Assembly: GCA_963846855.1 (NCBI GenBank) | Contig: CAWJXK010000004.1 | Span: 496,001-560,000 of the forward strand | Direction of reading: 5' to 3' | Source: CAIWHR01 sp963846855 | GTDB taxonomy: Bacteria > Pseudomonadota > Gammaproteobacteria > Burkholderiales > Casimicrobiaceae | DNA: 64,000 bases | Part shown: piece after piece, positions 1 to 7,600 of the stretch | Layout: each line of letters begins with the position of its first letter | How positions within the stretch are numbered: the stretch's first letter is position 1 | Program-made: the position numbers and the translations under genes | Notes under the pieces: generated by a model | Told to the model about the DNA's origin: nothing | Seen by the model: the letters and a program-made list of their open reading frames with translations, nothing else | The model's database searches: none

Positions 1-49
1 GCCCGCCGGCGGATACGCAGCGGGCCTTCGTGCCGGCATGACGCTGCGC

Positions 50-805
50 TTACTTCTTCCTGTCGTCCTTCGCTTCCTTCTTGTCGCTTCCCTTCTCGCT
101 GCCCTTCTCGCCGCCCTTCTCGGGAGCCTTCTCGCCGGGCTTCGCCTCGGCGCCGGGCGCCGCAGCCGCAGTGGTGACAGGCGCTCCGGCCACGGCCTCG
201 CCTTCCGCGGCGACGGCAACCGTTTCTTCTTCGACGTGGGCCTTCGGCACGACGGCAGCGGCGACGACCGGGTCGGCCTTGCCGTGAACGACCACCGTCA
301 CGCCGGGGGGAAGCTTCATCGCGGAGACGTGAACCGAATGGCCGACGTCGAGTTCCGCGAGGTCGACCTCGATGAACTCGGGCAGGTCCTTCGGCAGACA
401 GGCGATGTCGAGATCGTTCAGCACGTGGCTCACGATCGCGCCCGAGACCTTCACCGCCGGCGAGATCTCGCCGTTGACGAAGTGGAGCGGGACCTTCATG
501 TGGATCTTCCGGTTCTCGTCGACGCGCTGGAAATCGACGTGCAGGATTTCATTCCTGAACGGATGCATCTGCACGTCGCGCAGCAGGACCTTGGTCGCAG
601 TGCCGTCGACCTTCATCGTGAGGATCGACGCGTGGAACGCCTCGTTGCGCAGCGCGTGGAACAGCGCGTTGTGATCGAGCTCGATCGGCTGCGGGGCGGC
701 GGGGCCGCCGTAGACGATGCCGGGCGCCTTGCCGGCGCGCCGCATGCGCCGGGACGCGCCGCGGCCTTCGGTGGTCCGCGGAAAGGCGGTGAATTCGAAT
801 TGCAT
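50..805 (-). CDS. rplY: 50S ribosomal protein L25/general stress protein Ctc
   Basis: 251 aa, the long (TL5/CTC) form of L25, which binds 5S rRNA in the large subunit. The N-terminal ~95 residues, with the early GRGASRRMRRAGKAPGIVYGG stretch, match the L25 beta-barrel, and the middle forms the TL5 C-terminal domain. The last ~40 residues are a low-complexity Lys/Glu/Gly tail (repeated EKG units), common in proteobacterial Ctc proteins and probably disordered. The ATG at 805 gives the usual N-terminus (MQFEF). In relatives rplY directly follows prs; here an SDR gene lies between them. The usual downstream partner, pth, would lie outside the window. The family call is firm. Confidence 0.95.
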   Translation of the reverse strand: MQFEFTAFPRTTEGRGASRRMRRAGKAPGIVYGGPAAPQPIELDHNALFHALRNEAFHASILTMKVDGTATKVLLRDVQMHPFRNEILHVDFQRVDENRKIHMKVPLHFVNGEISPAVKVSGAIVSHVLNDLDIACLPKDLPEFIEVDLAELDVGHSVHVSAMKLPPGVTVVVHGKADPVVAAAVVPKAHVEEETVAVAAEGEAVAGAPVTTAAAAPGAEAKPGEKAPEKGGEKGSEKGSDKKEAKDDRKK

Positions 806-982
806 GATGCGACTCCTGATGTCTGCGGCCTTCCGGGCGCACGCCGATGGTGCATAGGGGCGCGAGGTTCCGGTCGTCTGCGGGTTGGCGACATCCGGGA
901 CCGAGGTTGCCCGAGGTCCCGGGAAAGCTTTGAATTATAACCGGATTCGCCGGCTTTTGCCAAGCACGCCGCCCGCTGGGCG

Positions 983-1759
983 TCAGGGCATGTACTGGCC
1001 GCCGTTGACCTCGAGGATCTGTCCTGTCATGTAGCCCGACAGCGACGGCGAAGCAAGGAACAGGAACGCCCCGGAGCATTCGTCGGCGACGCCCAGGCGC
1101 CCCATCGGAATCGCCGACTTGAACGACTCCAGCATCGCGGGGGTCGAGTAGCGGTCGTGGAACGGCGTCGCGATGACGCCGGGCGCGACAGCGTTGACGC
1201 GGATGCCGTCCTTGACGACCTCCTTCGCGAGACCGTGCGTGAACGTGCTGACGAAGCCCTTCGCCGCCGCGTACATCGTCGCGCCACCGCCGCCGCCGTT
1301 GCGCGCAGCGACGCTGGTCACGTTGATGATCGAGCCGCCGCCGGCGCGCCTGAGATGCGGCAGCGCCGCGGCGCAGGCGACGACGAGCGAGCGGACGTTG
1401 AGATTGATGACGTCGTCGAAGAACGCGTCTGTCGTATCCGGCACCGGTACGCGTGCCACGAGGCCGCCCGCATTGTTGACGAGCACGTCGAGGCCCCCCA
1501 GGCGCTGCGCGGAGCGCTCGACCACGTCGCGCACCTCGGCGGACACGTTGAAATCGCCGGCGACAGTGAACGCCTCGCCTCCGGCAGCGCCGATTTCGGC
1601 GGCCAGCGCCTCGGCCGCGGCCGCGCTCGAATGGTAATGAATCGCGACGCGCGCGCCCTGCGCCGCGAACGCGCGCGCGGCGGCGGCGCCGATGCCGGTC
1701 GACGCGCCCGTGATCAGCACCGCGCGGCCTTTCAGGTCGTGGGAAAGCGGATTGCTCAT
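983..1759 (-). CDS. SDR-family NAD(P)-dependent oxidoreductase
   Basis: 258 aa, the usual length of a classical short-chain dehydrogenase/reductase. Visible motifs are the cofactor-binding TGASTGIG near residue 17, NNAG near residue 95, a catalytic Ser in the INVTS segment, and the YxxxK dyad (YAAAK) near residue 163. The C-terminus has the family-typical GQILEVNGG. It is a cytosolic reductase or dehydrogenase, and the substrate cannot be inferred. It sits on the same strand between prs and rplY, genes that are normally adjacent, so it looks like a lineage-specific insertion into that operon. A sugar or ketoacyl substrate would be equally plausible. Confidence 0.9.
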   Translation of the reverse strand: MSNPLSHDLKGRAVLITGASTGIGAAAARAFAAQGARVAIHYHSSAAAAEALAAEIGAAGGEAFTVAGDFNVSAEVRDVVERSAQRLGGLDVLVNNAGGLVARVPVPDTTDAFFDDVINLNVRSLVVACAAALPHLRRAGGGSIINVTSVAARNGGGGGATMYAAAKGFVSTFTHGLAKEVVKDGIRVNAVAPGVIATPFHDRYSTPAMLESFKSAIPMGRLGVADECSGAFLFLASPSLSGYMTGQILEVNGGQYMP

Positions 1760-1825
1760 GGCAATGGCGTCTTTCGGTGATGCGCGCGGCGCCCGCGCAA
1801 CGAGATTGCGGTCTGTCGTGTGCCG

Positions 1826-2776
1826 CTACTCAGTGAACAGCGAGCTCACCGATTCCTCGTTCGAGACGCGCGTCATCGTCTCGGCGAGAAGCTGCGCGCA
1901 CGAGAGCTGGCGGATGCGCGAGCACGCTTTCGCCTCCTCCGACAGCGGAATCGTGTCGGTGACGACGATCTCGTCCAGCTCCGAGGCGGCGATGCGCGGC
2001 ACGGCGCCGCCGGAGAGCACCGGGTGCGTGCAGTACGCGACGACCTTCTTCGCGCCATGCTCCTTCAGCGCCGAGGCGGCCTTGCACAGCGTGTTCGCGG
2101 TGTCGACGATGTCGTCCATGATCACGCAGGTGCGTCCGGCGACGTCGCCGATGATGTTCATCACCTCGGAGACGTTCGCGCGCGGGCGCCGCTTGTCGAT
2201 GATCGCGAGATCGGAGTCGAGCCGCTTCGCGATGGCCCGCGCGCGCACGACGCCGCCGACGTCGGGTGACACGACGAGCAAGTCGTCGTAGTTCTGCTTC
2301 CACAGGTCGCCCAGCAGGATCGGCGTCGCGTAGATGTTGTCGACCGGAATATTGAAGAATCCCTGAATCTGGTCGGCGTGCAGGTCCATCACCATCACGC
2401 GGTGCACGCCGACCGTCGCGATCGTGTCGGCCACGACCTTCGCCGAAATCGGAACGCGCGCCGAGCGCGGGCGGCGGTCCTGCCGCGCGTAGCCGAAGTA
2501 CGGGATCGCGGCAGTGATGCGTCCCGCCGACGCGCGCTTCAGCGCATCGGCCATCACCAGGATCTCCATCAGGCTGTCGTTGGTCGGCGCGCAGGTCGAC
2601 TGGAGGATGAAGACGTCGCGGCCGCGCACGTTCTCGAGGAGCTCGACCATCACTTCGCCATCGGAAAACTGGCCGACCACGCAGCGTCCGAGGCTGATGT
2701 TGAGATGGCGGCAGACGGCCTCGGCGAGCCGCGGGTTCGCGTTGCCCGTGAAGATTCGCATCCGCTCGAGAGCCAT
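1826..2776 (-). CDS. prs: ribose-phosphate pyrophosphokinase (PRPP synthetase)
   Basis: 316 aa. It makes phosphoribosyl pyrophosphate from ribose 5-phosphate and ATP for nucleotide, His, Trp and NAD synthesis. The sequence shows the N-terminal FTGNANPRLAEAV, FSDGEV, the ATP-flexible-loop region YARQDRRPRSARVPISAK, the metal-binding DLHADQIQGFF, and the PRPP loop VIMDDIVDTANTL. All catalytic elements are present at full family length. In relatives the upstream neighbour is tRNA-Gln/ispE; here a ~4.6 kb insertion separates them, and a tRNA 3' fragment lies 62 bp upstream of the start. The insertion may have changed the promoter driving prs. Confidence 0.97.
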   Translation of the reverse strand: MALERMRIFTGNANPRLAEAVCRHLNISLGRCVVGQFSDGEVMVELLENVRGRDVFILQSTCAPTNDSLMEILVMADALKRASAGRITAAIPYFGYARQDRRPRSARVPISAKVVADTIATVGVHRVMVMDLHADQIQGFFNIPVDNIYATPILLGDLWKQNYDDLLVVSPDVGGVVRARAIAKRLDSDLAIIDKRRPRANVSEVMNIIGDVAGRTCVIMDDIVDTANTLCKAASALKEHGAKKVVAYCTHPVLSGGAVPRIAASELDEIVVTDTIPLSEEAKACSRIRQLSCAQLLAETMTRVSNEESVSSLFTE

Positions 2777-2837
2777 GGGAACCCGGAAGGTCAGGGCCGG
2801 TCGCCGGCGTGCGACGGTCCGCCCATCGTCGAACGAC

Positions 2838-2880
2838 CGGGAAGGAAGGATTCGAACCTTCGAATGCCGGAATCAAAATC
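2838..2880 (-). repeat. displaced 3' half of tRNA-Gln (att-like direct repeat)
   Basis: Bases 2843-2880 are identical (38 bp) to 7475-7512, which is the segment from the anticodon loop through the T arm to the acceptor stem of the intact tRNA-Gln. The identity stops exactly in the anticodon loop. Beyond it the acceptor end has drifted (substitutions at 2842 and nearby) and no CCA remains, so this is not a functional tRNA. It lies just upstream of prs, where the native tRNA 3' end would be expected. This is what a tyrosine-recombinase element leaves when it integrates into a tRNA gene and supplies its own copy of the 3' half. Confidence 0.88.
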
Positions 2881-3363
2881 GCGCACGGCGAGAAATCCGG
2901 AGGTAATCAGGGGTGCCAATGATAGCGCATTCAATGGCTTGCCTTTCCCCGTTTTGTTCCAGTTTTCTCCTCATGCTTGCCGCCAGGTGCCCCCGCGCGT
3001 CCCAGCGGAAAGCACACCTCGGCGAGCGAACGCGTTCCCAGTGCTCCCCTACGCAAGACGTAATCCGGGTTGTCGATAGTTTCGCTGGGCCGGCGCCTGC
3101 GCGCGCCGGCTGCCTGACGATTGCAGACCGATGCCGGCCTACGTCCGCGGCGACGCGGTGACACGCGGCGTCGCACGCGGTGGAAAGCGTCGACGGAGCG
3201 GCCCGGACCGAGGCCGGGAGGTATGCTCCGGGGCGGTTCAGGCGGGGGTCGCCTGTTGTCGCCAGCCGGCAACGTGCCGCGCCTTCCGCCCCGGCACGTG
3301 AATATTCCCGATTGGCAGCCACTGGGTGCGGCAGTAGAGTGCAGTTTTGGATTGCGGCCAGCC
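2881..3363. other. non-coding left part of the island
   Basis: No convincing gene. An open frame runs in from 3121 in phase with the cyclase gene, but its first ~80 codons do not resemble the cyclase family. A GC-rich inverted repeat (GCCGGCGC...GCGCCGGC) lies near 3090-3110. I see no clear promoter for the downstream gene. Confidence 0.5.
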
Positions 3364-6192
3364 GTGAAAGGTCAGCGCGTGCAGGGATCGACCGGCGTTA
3401 CCACTCTCCTCTTCACCGATATTGAGGGAAGCGCCCGCCTGTGGGAGCAGCATGGGGAGGAGATGTCGCGCGCTCTCGCGGCCCACGATGCTGCGTCGCG
3501 AGCCGCTGTTGAGAGGAACCATGGCATCGTCGTCAAGATGACGGGCGACGGCATGTACGCCGCGTTCAGCGACCCAGTGGACGCGTTGAACGCCACCGCA
3601 TTGCTACAGCAAACGCTCGAAAACCTGGCAACGGCGACGATTCCCCTCCGGGTGCGCGCCGGGCTGCACCTCGGCATGGTCGAGCGCCGGGACGACGATC
3701 TTTTCGGCAGCGCGGTCAACCGGGCAGCGCGGATCATGAAGGCGGCGCACGGGGGACAGGTACTGGTTTCCCAGGCCGTCGCCGACGGCGTCAACGACCG
3801 CCTCCCATCGATGGTCACGCTGCGTGATCTCGGAGCAGTGCGACTGCGGGACCTGGCGACGTCCGAGCGGGTGTACCAGCTCGTGCATCCGCAATTGCGG
3901 CAGGATTTTCCGGCGCTGCGCTCGCTCGAAGCGACGCCCAACAATCTGCCGCAGCAGATGACCTCGTTCATCGGGCGCGAGCGCGAGCTCATCGAAGCGA
4001 AAGCGTTGCTCGCGAAGACACGGCTGCTCACGCTTCTGGGCATGGGCGGATTGGGCAAGACCCGTCTGTCGCTGCAGATCGGTGCCGACGTGCTGGAGCA
4101 ATATGCGGACGGCGTCTGGTTCGTCGATCTCGCTCCGATCAAGGACGCGTCGCTGGTGACGAACATCGCGGCGCAGGTCTTGGGCGTGCGCGAAGAGGCC
4201 GGCAAGCCGCTGGTGCAGACATTGTGTGCCCAGATCAAGGAACGCCAGCTGCTGTTGATCGTCGACAATTGCGAACACTTGGTCAGCGCCTGTGCAAGCT
4301 TGGCCGACGTGCTGCTGCAAGCTGCGCCCAAGCTCCGCATCCTCGCCACGAGCCGGGAGGCGTTGCATATCCGGGGCGAGCAAACATATCCGGTGCTTCC
4401 GCTTCGAGTCCCCGATGCCACCGCGGGGGTGGAAAGCCTGTTGCGATCCGACGCCGTGCAGTTGTTCGTCGAGCGGACGCGGTTGCAGAAGCCCGCCTTC
4501 TCGGTCTCGGACGAGGAGGCGCCGGCCGTTGCCGAACTGTGCGCCCGGCTAGACGGAATTCCGCTTGCGCTGGAGCTCGCCGCCGCTCGGATGCGATCGA
4601 TGTCGGTCGCGCAGATCAACGAGCGCCTGCACGACCGGTTCAAGCTGCTGACCGGCGGCAGCCGCGTCGCTTTGGAGCGCCAGCAGACGCTGCGTGCGCT
4701 GGTGAATTGGTCGTACGATCTTCTGCAGGAAAGCGAGCAGATCGTTCTCGACCGGTTGAGCGTCTTCGCCGGCGGCTTCGACCTGGCGGCGGCGGAGGTG
4801 GTCTGCGGCGCAGAGCCGCTCGCGCCCGACGATATCCTCGATCTGGTGACTTCCCTGGTCGACAAGTCGTTGGTGATGTTCGAGCATGAGCGCGGCGGTG
4901 CGCGGTACGGACTGCTGGAGACGATCCGCGAGTTCGCCCATGAGCACCTGACCAAACAACGCTATGGGATGCTCGAGACGATCCGGGAGGTCGCGCAGCA
5001 GCGCCTGGAACAGCGTGACGATGTCGCGGCGACCGCGGCGCGGCACTGCGATTATTTCCTTGGCATTGCCAAGACGGGGCGCGCGAAACTGCAGGGACCG
5101 GAGGGGGGACAATGGACGCGGCGCCTGGAAGTCGAGCTCGACAACTTGCGCGCTGCCATCGCGGTGGCTCTTGCCGGCGGGGTAGACCCGGTGATCGCCG
5201 TCAAGTTCGAAGTTGCGCTGCTGAATTTCCGCATCCTGCGCGGTTATCTGACCGAGGCCCGCAACAATATCCAGGCGGCGCTCGGCCTCTCGGGGCTCCC
5301 GGACATCGCCCGTTGCCACGCGCTTTACGTGGGAGGCGCGCTGGCGACGAGGCAGGGCGACCTCGCCGGGGCGATGTCGATGCTGACGGAATGCCTTGCG
5401 CTGCGCCGACGCCTGGGCGACCCGCGCGAAACTGCGGGCACGCTGTCCACGCTCGCGCTGGCGCACCTGCAACAAGGCGACACGGCAATGGCCCGCGAGC
5501 GCGCAGAGGAAGCCCTCGGCACGTTTCGTGAGATTGGCAACAAGCTCGGCGAGGCGGACGGACTTCTCCATCTCGGAGAAATCTGCATGCAACTGCCCGA
5601 CGATGCGAAGGCCCGAGAGCATTTCGAGCAGTGTCTGGTGCTCGCGCAAAGCCTCAAGCATCAGGAGATCGAAAGCGAGTGCGAGCGCAATCTGGGCGAG
5701 ATCGACCTCGCGACAGGCGATCTGCAGGCCGCGCAGGCGCGGTTCGCGCGTTCGCTCAAGGTCAGTCGGGATGCCGAAGACAAGCGCAACGAGTCGATCG
5801 CGCTCTGGTGCCTCGGGAAAACCGACATTGCCCGTGGCGACCGGGACTTGGCGCGCAAACGGCTGGCCGAGGCGCTTCGCTCGTTCCATGCGCTCGAAAT
5901 GCGCGCCGAGGAACTCGATTGCCTCGAGGACTACGCGGTGCTCCTGCATGCCGGGGGACAGCCCGACGGCGCCGTGCGACTGCAAGCGGCGACTACGTCC
6001 ATTCGCGCAGCCCTGACACTCCAACGGTCGCGGCGCGACGAACCGAAGCGGCAGCGGGACATCGATGAAGTGCGCGCGGCCCTCGGCGAGACTGCTTTCA
6101 GCGCAGCGTGGTCAGAAGGCCAGAAATGGGCGCTCGACGATGCCGTCGAGTGCGCGCTGGAATCGACGTCTGCCGCTGCCGTGACGGCTTGA
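3364..6192 (+). CDS. class III nucleotide cyclase-STAND ATPase-TPR fusion protein
   Basis: 942 aa from the GTG at 3364, chosen because the family begins shortly before the TLLFTDIEGS motif; a GTG at 3379 is also possible. Residues ~12-180 form a class III cyclase domain with every catalytic residue visible: metal-binding D19 and D62, base-binding K58 and D112, and the transition-state pair N119/R123. The Lys/Asp pair predicts ATP as substrate and cAMP as product. Residues ~195-480 form a STAND/NB-ARC-type ATPase with Walker A GMGGLGKT (K232) and Walker B LLLIVDN. The rest (~560-900) is helical TPR-like repeats. No membrane segment or DNA-binding domain is seen. The likely role is a cytosolic sensor that couples ligand or protein binding to a nucleotide signal; the ligand is unknown. 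It contains a 19-codon tandem duplication at 4903-5016. Confidence 0.85.
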   Translation: MKGQRVQGSTGVTTLLFTDIEGSARLWEQHGEEMSRALAAHDAASRAAVERNHGIVVKMTGDGMYAAFSDPVDALNATALLQQTLENLATATIPLRVRAGLHLGMVERRDDDLFGSAVNRAARIMKAAHGGQVLVSQAVADGVNDRLPSMVTLRDLGAVRLRDLATSERVYQLVHPQLRQDFPALRSLEATPNNLPQQMTSFIGRERELIEAKALLAKTRLLTLLGMGGLGKTRLSLQIGADVLEQYADGVWFVDLAPIKDASLVTNIAAQVLGVREEAGKPLVQTLCAQIKERQLLLIVDNCEHLVSACASLADVLLQAAPKLRILATSREALHIRGEQTYPVLPLRVPDATAGVESLLRSDAVQLFVERTRLQKPAFSVSDEEAPAVAELCARLDGIPLALELAAARMRSMSVAQINERLHDRFKLLTGGSRVALERQQTLRALVNWSYDLLQESEQIVLDRLSVFAGGFDLAAAEVVCGAEPLAPDDILDLVTSLVDKSLVMFEHERGGARYGLLETIREFAHEHLTKQRYGMLETIREVAQQRLEQRDDVAATAARHCDYFLGIAKTGRAKLQGPEGGQWTRRLEVELDNLRAAIAVALAGGVDPVIAVKFEVALLNFRILRGYLTEARNNIQAALGLSGLPDIARCHALYVGGALATRQGDLAGAMSMLTECLALRRRLGDPRETAGTLSTLALAHLQQGDTAMARERAEEALGTFREIGNKLGEADGLLHLGEICMQLPDDAKAREHFEQCLVLAQSLKHQEIESECERNLGEIDLATGDLQAAQARFARSLKVSRDAEDKRNESIALWCLGKTDIARGDRDLARKRLAEALRSFHALEMRAEELDCLEDYAVLLHAGGQPDGAVRLQAATTSIRAALTLQRSRRDEPKRQRDIDEVRAALGETAFSAAWSEGQKWALDDAVECALESTSAAAVTA

Positions 6193-6384
6193 ACCTACCG
6201 CCGCGGCGCGCTCGTGTCGCGCCTCGTCCTTGCGGCGACGCGTCCGCGTGAAAAGGCAGCGCAGATCAAGCAGTGGTGGGTAACGACTCGTCGTCGCCCT
6301 CTGGGCATTGATGACCCTGCTACTGCGAACGTCAACGGCGGACAGGCGCGTACGCCACCAACAAGGGCCGAGGATTGGAAATGC

Positions 6385-6411
6385 AAAGCCCCTGTCGTGA
6401 CCGACAGGGGC
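6385..6411 (-). terminator. intrinsic terminator after the PEP-CTERM gene
   Basis: A perfect 10-bp stem (6388-6397 with 6402-6411) around a 4-nt loop. On the minus strand it is followed by TTTGCATTT. It lies 20 bp past the stop of the PEP-CTERM gene and in the convergent gap with the cyclase gene. Confidence 0.7.
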
Positions 6412-6431
6412 CCAGCCCGATTTCGAGAAGA

Positions 6432-7013
6432 TTAGGCTGCGGTTTTGCGCCGGCGCACCCACCAGCCCGCCCCGAGCGCACCCAACATCAGGACGAGCGA
6501 ACCCGGCTCGGGCACGCGCGAGAACACCACACCGTCGGTTGCACTATAAGTGGGGTCGCCGCAGAAATATTTACCGTCAAAACTGCAGTGATCGTAAAAA
6601 TTGACAACGTTGTTGACGTTCGACGCGTCGCCGGTCGCCACGAACTCAAACCAGAAAGTGTTGGCGCCAACATCAAGAGGGCCAATGACGCCGGTATTGA
6701 TCCCTACGAAAGCTCCCCCGAAAACGTCAAACGTGCAGGACGGGCAAAGAGCAACAGGGAGAATCGAAGCAAAGTCGACCGACGGCGTGGTCGAAACGTT
6801 CCCTATTATCTGAATGGCACACCCGACGATGTCGCTTTGCACATGCACGCCGTCGGTGGACAAGCAAATGTCTGCGACATCGAAGGTCCCGGTACCGATA
6901 TATTGGGGGGGATCGTACTGCGCGCTCCAAATCCCTGCTTGCGCCGGACTGCCTACCGTTGCAAACGCAAGCGCAGCGAGTGCGCTGAGCCATAACTGTG
7001 TCTTGTTTGACAT
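6432..7013 (-). CDS. PEP-CTERM sorting-domain protein
   Basis: 193 aa. It has an N-terminal signal peptide (hydrophobic stretch ending SPAQA near residue 26), a Cys-containing extracytoplasmic region with no recognised domain, and a C-terminal tripartite sorting signal: VPEPGS, a transmembrane helix, and the basic tail RRRKTAA. PEP-CTERM proteins are recognised and processed by an exosortase (EpsH family) and are linked to exopolysaccharide and floc formation. No exosortase gene is in this window, so it must be encoded elsewhere if the protein is processed. It is convergent with the cyclase gene inside the tRNA-bounded island, and its coding region is less GC-rich than its neighbours, which fits acquisition by transfer. 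Confidence 0.88.
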   Translation of the reverse strand: MSNKTQLWLSALAALAFATVGSPAQAGIWSAQYDPPQYIGTGTFDVADICLSTDGVHVQSDIVGCAIQIIGNVSTTPSVDFASILPVALCPSCTFDVFGGAFVGINTGVIGPLDVGANTFWFEFVATGDASNVNNVVNFYDHCSFDGKYFCGDPTYSATDGVVFSRVPEPGSLVLMLGALGAGWWVRRRKTAA

Positions 7014-7467
7014 GATTCTGCGCCCGTCCCTTGCGTGGAAGAATATTCAGCGGGCCACCGCAAGCGATACCTCATCGCAAGCAAGCCCGCTCGATTGCGT
7101 CGTCGAGGCAAGGAGAAAACGGCAGCAAGAAACGCACCTTACTTCACTCAAAATTTTAAGTTATTGATTTCTATCGATTGATTTCTGCACAAATTGCCGT
7201 CGCCGAAGGCTTTCGCCAGCGAATGTAATATTTCTCGACAATTCCATACGGTCGGTCTGAGCTCCCTCGCGGCACCGGTTTCCGGTGCCTGGTATCCCGA
7301 GCCAAGTACCTTAGAACGCAGCCCGGAGTAGGCCGCACCGAGGCCTCGGAATACTCGGAAGAGACCTTGCGCGACTCGCGGCGTCCGAGCCCGAGAGAAC
7401 TGAATTCTCCCGCTGCGTCACACCAAAAGAAAAGCGCTCGGCCATCTCTGACCGAGCGCGTGTGATA
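7014..7467. other. non-coding, AT-rich right end of the island
   Basis: 454 bp without a credible gene. The part around 7130-7200 is strikingly AT-rich for this chromosome and should hold the promoter of the PEP-CTERM gene. A perfect hairpin (7271-7278 with 7282-7289) has no T-tract, so it is not a classical terminator. I looked for a -24/-12 (sigma-54) promoter and found none. Confidence 0.5.
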
Positions 7468-7544
7468 TGGCTGGGGAGGAAGGATTCGAACCTTCGAATG
7501 CCGGAATCAAAATCCGGTGCCTTAACCAACTTGGCGACTCCCCA
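7468..7544 (-). tRNA. tRNA-Gln (anticodon TTG)
   Basis: 77 nt including an encoded CCA (7468-7470). The acceptor stem pairs TGGGGAG with CTCCCCA. The anticodon stem CCGGA/TCCGG closes the loop TTTTGAT, giving anticodon TTG, which reads CAA. The T arm contains GGTTCGAATCC. It lies directly downstream of ispE on the same strand, as in other betaproteobacteria, and was probably co-transcribed with ispE and prs before the insertion. Its 3' half is duplicated at 2843-2880. Confidence 0.96.
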
Positions 7545-7600
7545 GCGGAAAGCCTGCGAATGCATTGTGGCCCAAATTCCGCGCCGACTCCCGTCCGGGG

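Larger units (their letters stand above)
2843..7512. mobile_element. putative decayed genomic island integrated in tRNA-Gln
   Basis: The segment is bounded by the 38-bp tRNA-Gln direct repeats (2843-2880 and 7475-7512) and interrupts the conserved ispE/tRNA-Gln/prs arrangement. It carries a cyclase-STAND-TPR gene (+) and a PEP-CTERM gene (-), plus stretches that are visibly more AT-rich than the rest of the window (about 6540-6760 and 7130-7200). No integrase, excisionase or transposase reading frame is present, so the element is non-autonomous or has lost its mobility genes. The boundaries are seen directly; the origin by integration is inference. Confidence 0.75.

Noticed and set aside
2838..2880. 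Second functional tRNA-Gln
   Set aside because: Only the 3' half is present, with mutations in the acceptor stem and no CCA.
3121..3363. N-terminal extension of the cyclase gene to 3121
   Set aside because: The extra 81 residues are Arg/Gly/Pro-rich and unlike any cyclase N-terminus, while family proteins start close to the FTDIEGS motif.
7014..7250. Sigma-54 (-24/-12) promoter for the PEP-CTERM gene
   Set aside because: The nearest candidate, around 7188-7200 on the minus strand, has the wrong GG-GC spacing (8 instead of 10).
7271..7289. Intrinsic terminator at the right end of the island
   Set aside because: The hairpin is perfect (8 bp, 3-nt loop) but neither side has a T-tract, so terminator function is not supported.
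2881..7467. Integrase or transposase inside the tRNA-bounded segment
   Set aside because: I examined the six frames for a tyrosine or serine recombinase or DDE motif and found none. The remaining open frames are shadows of the two genes.
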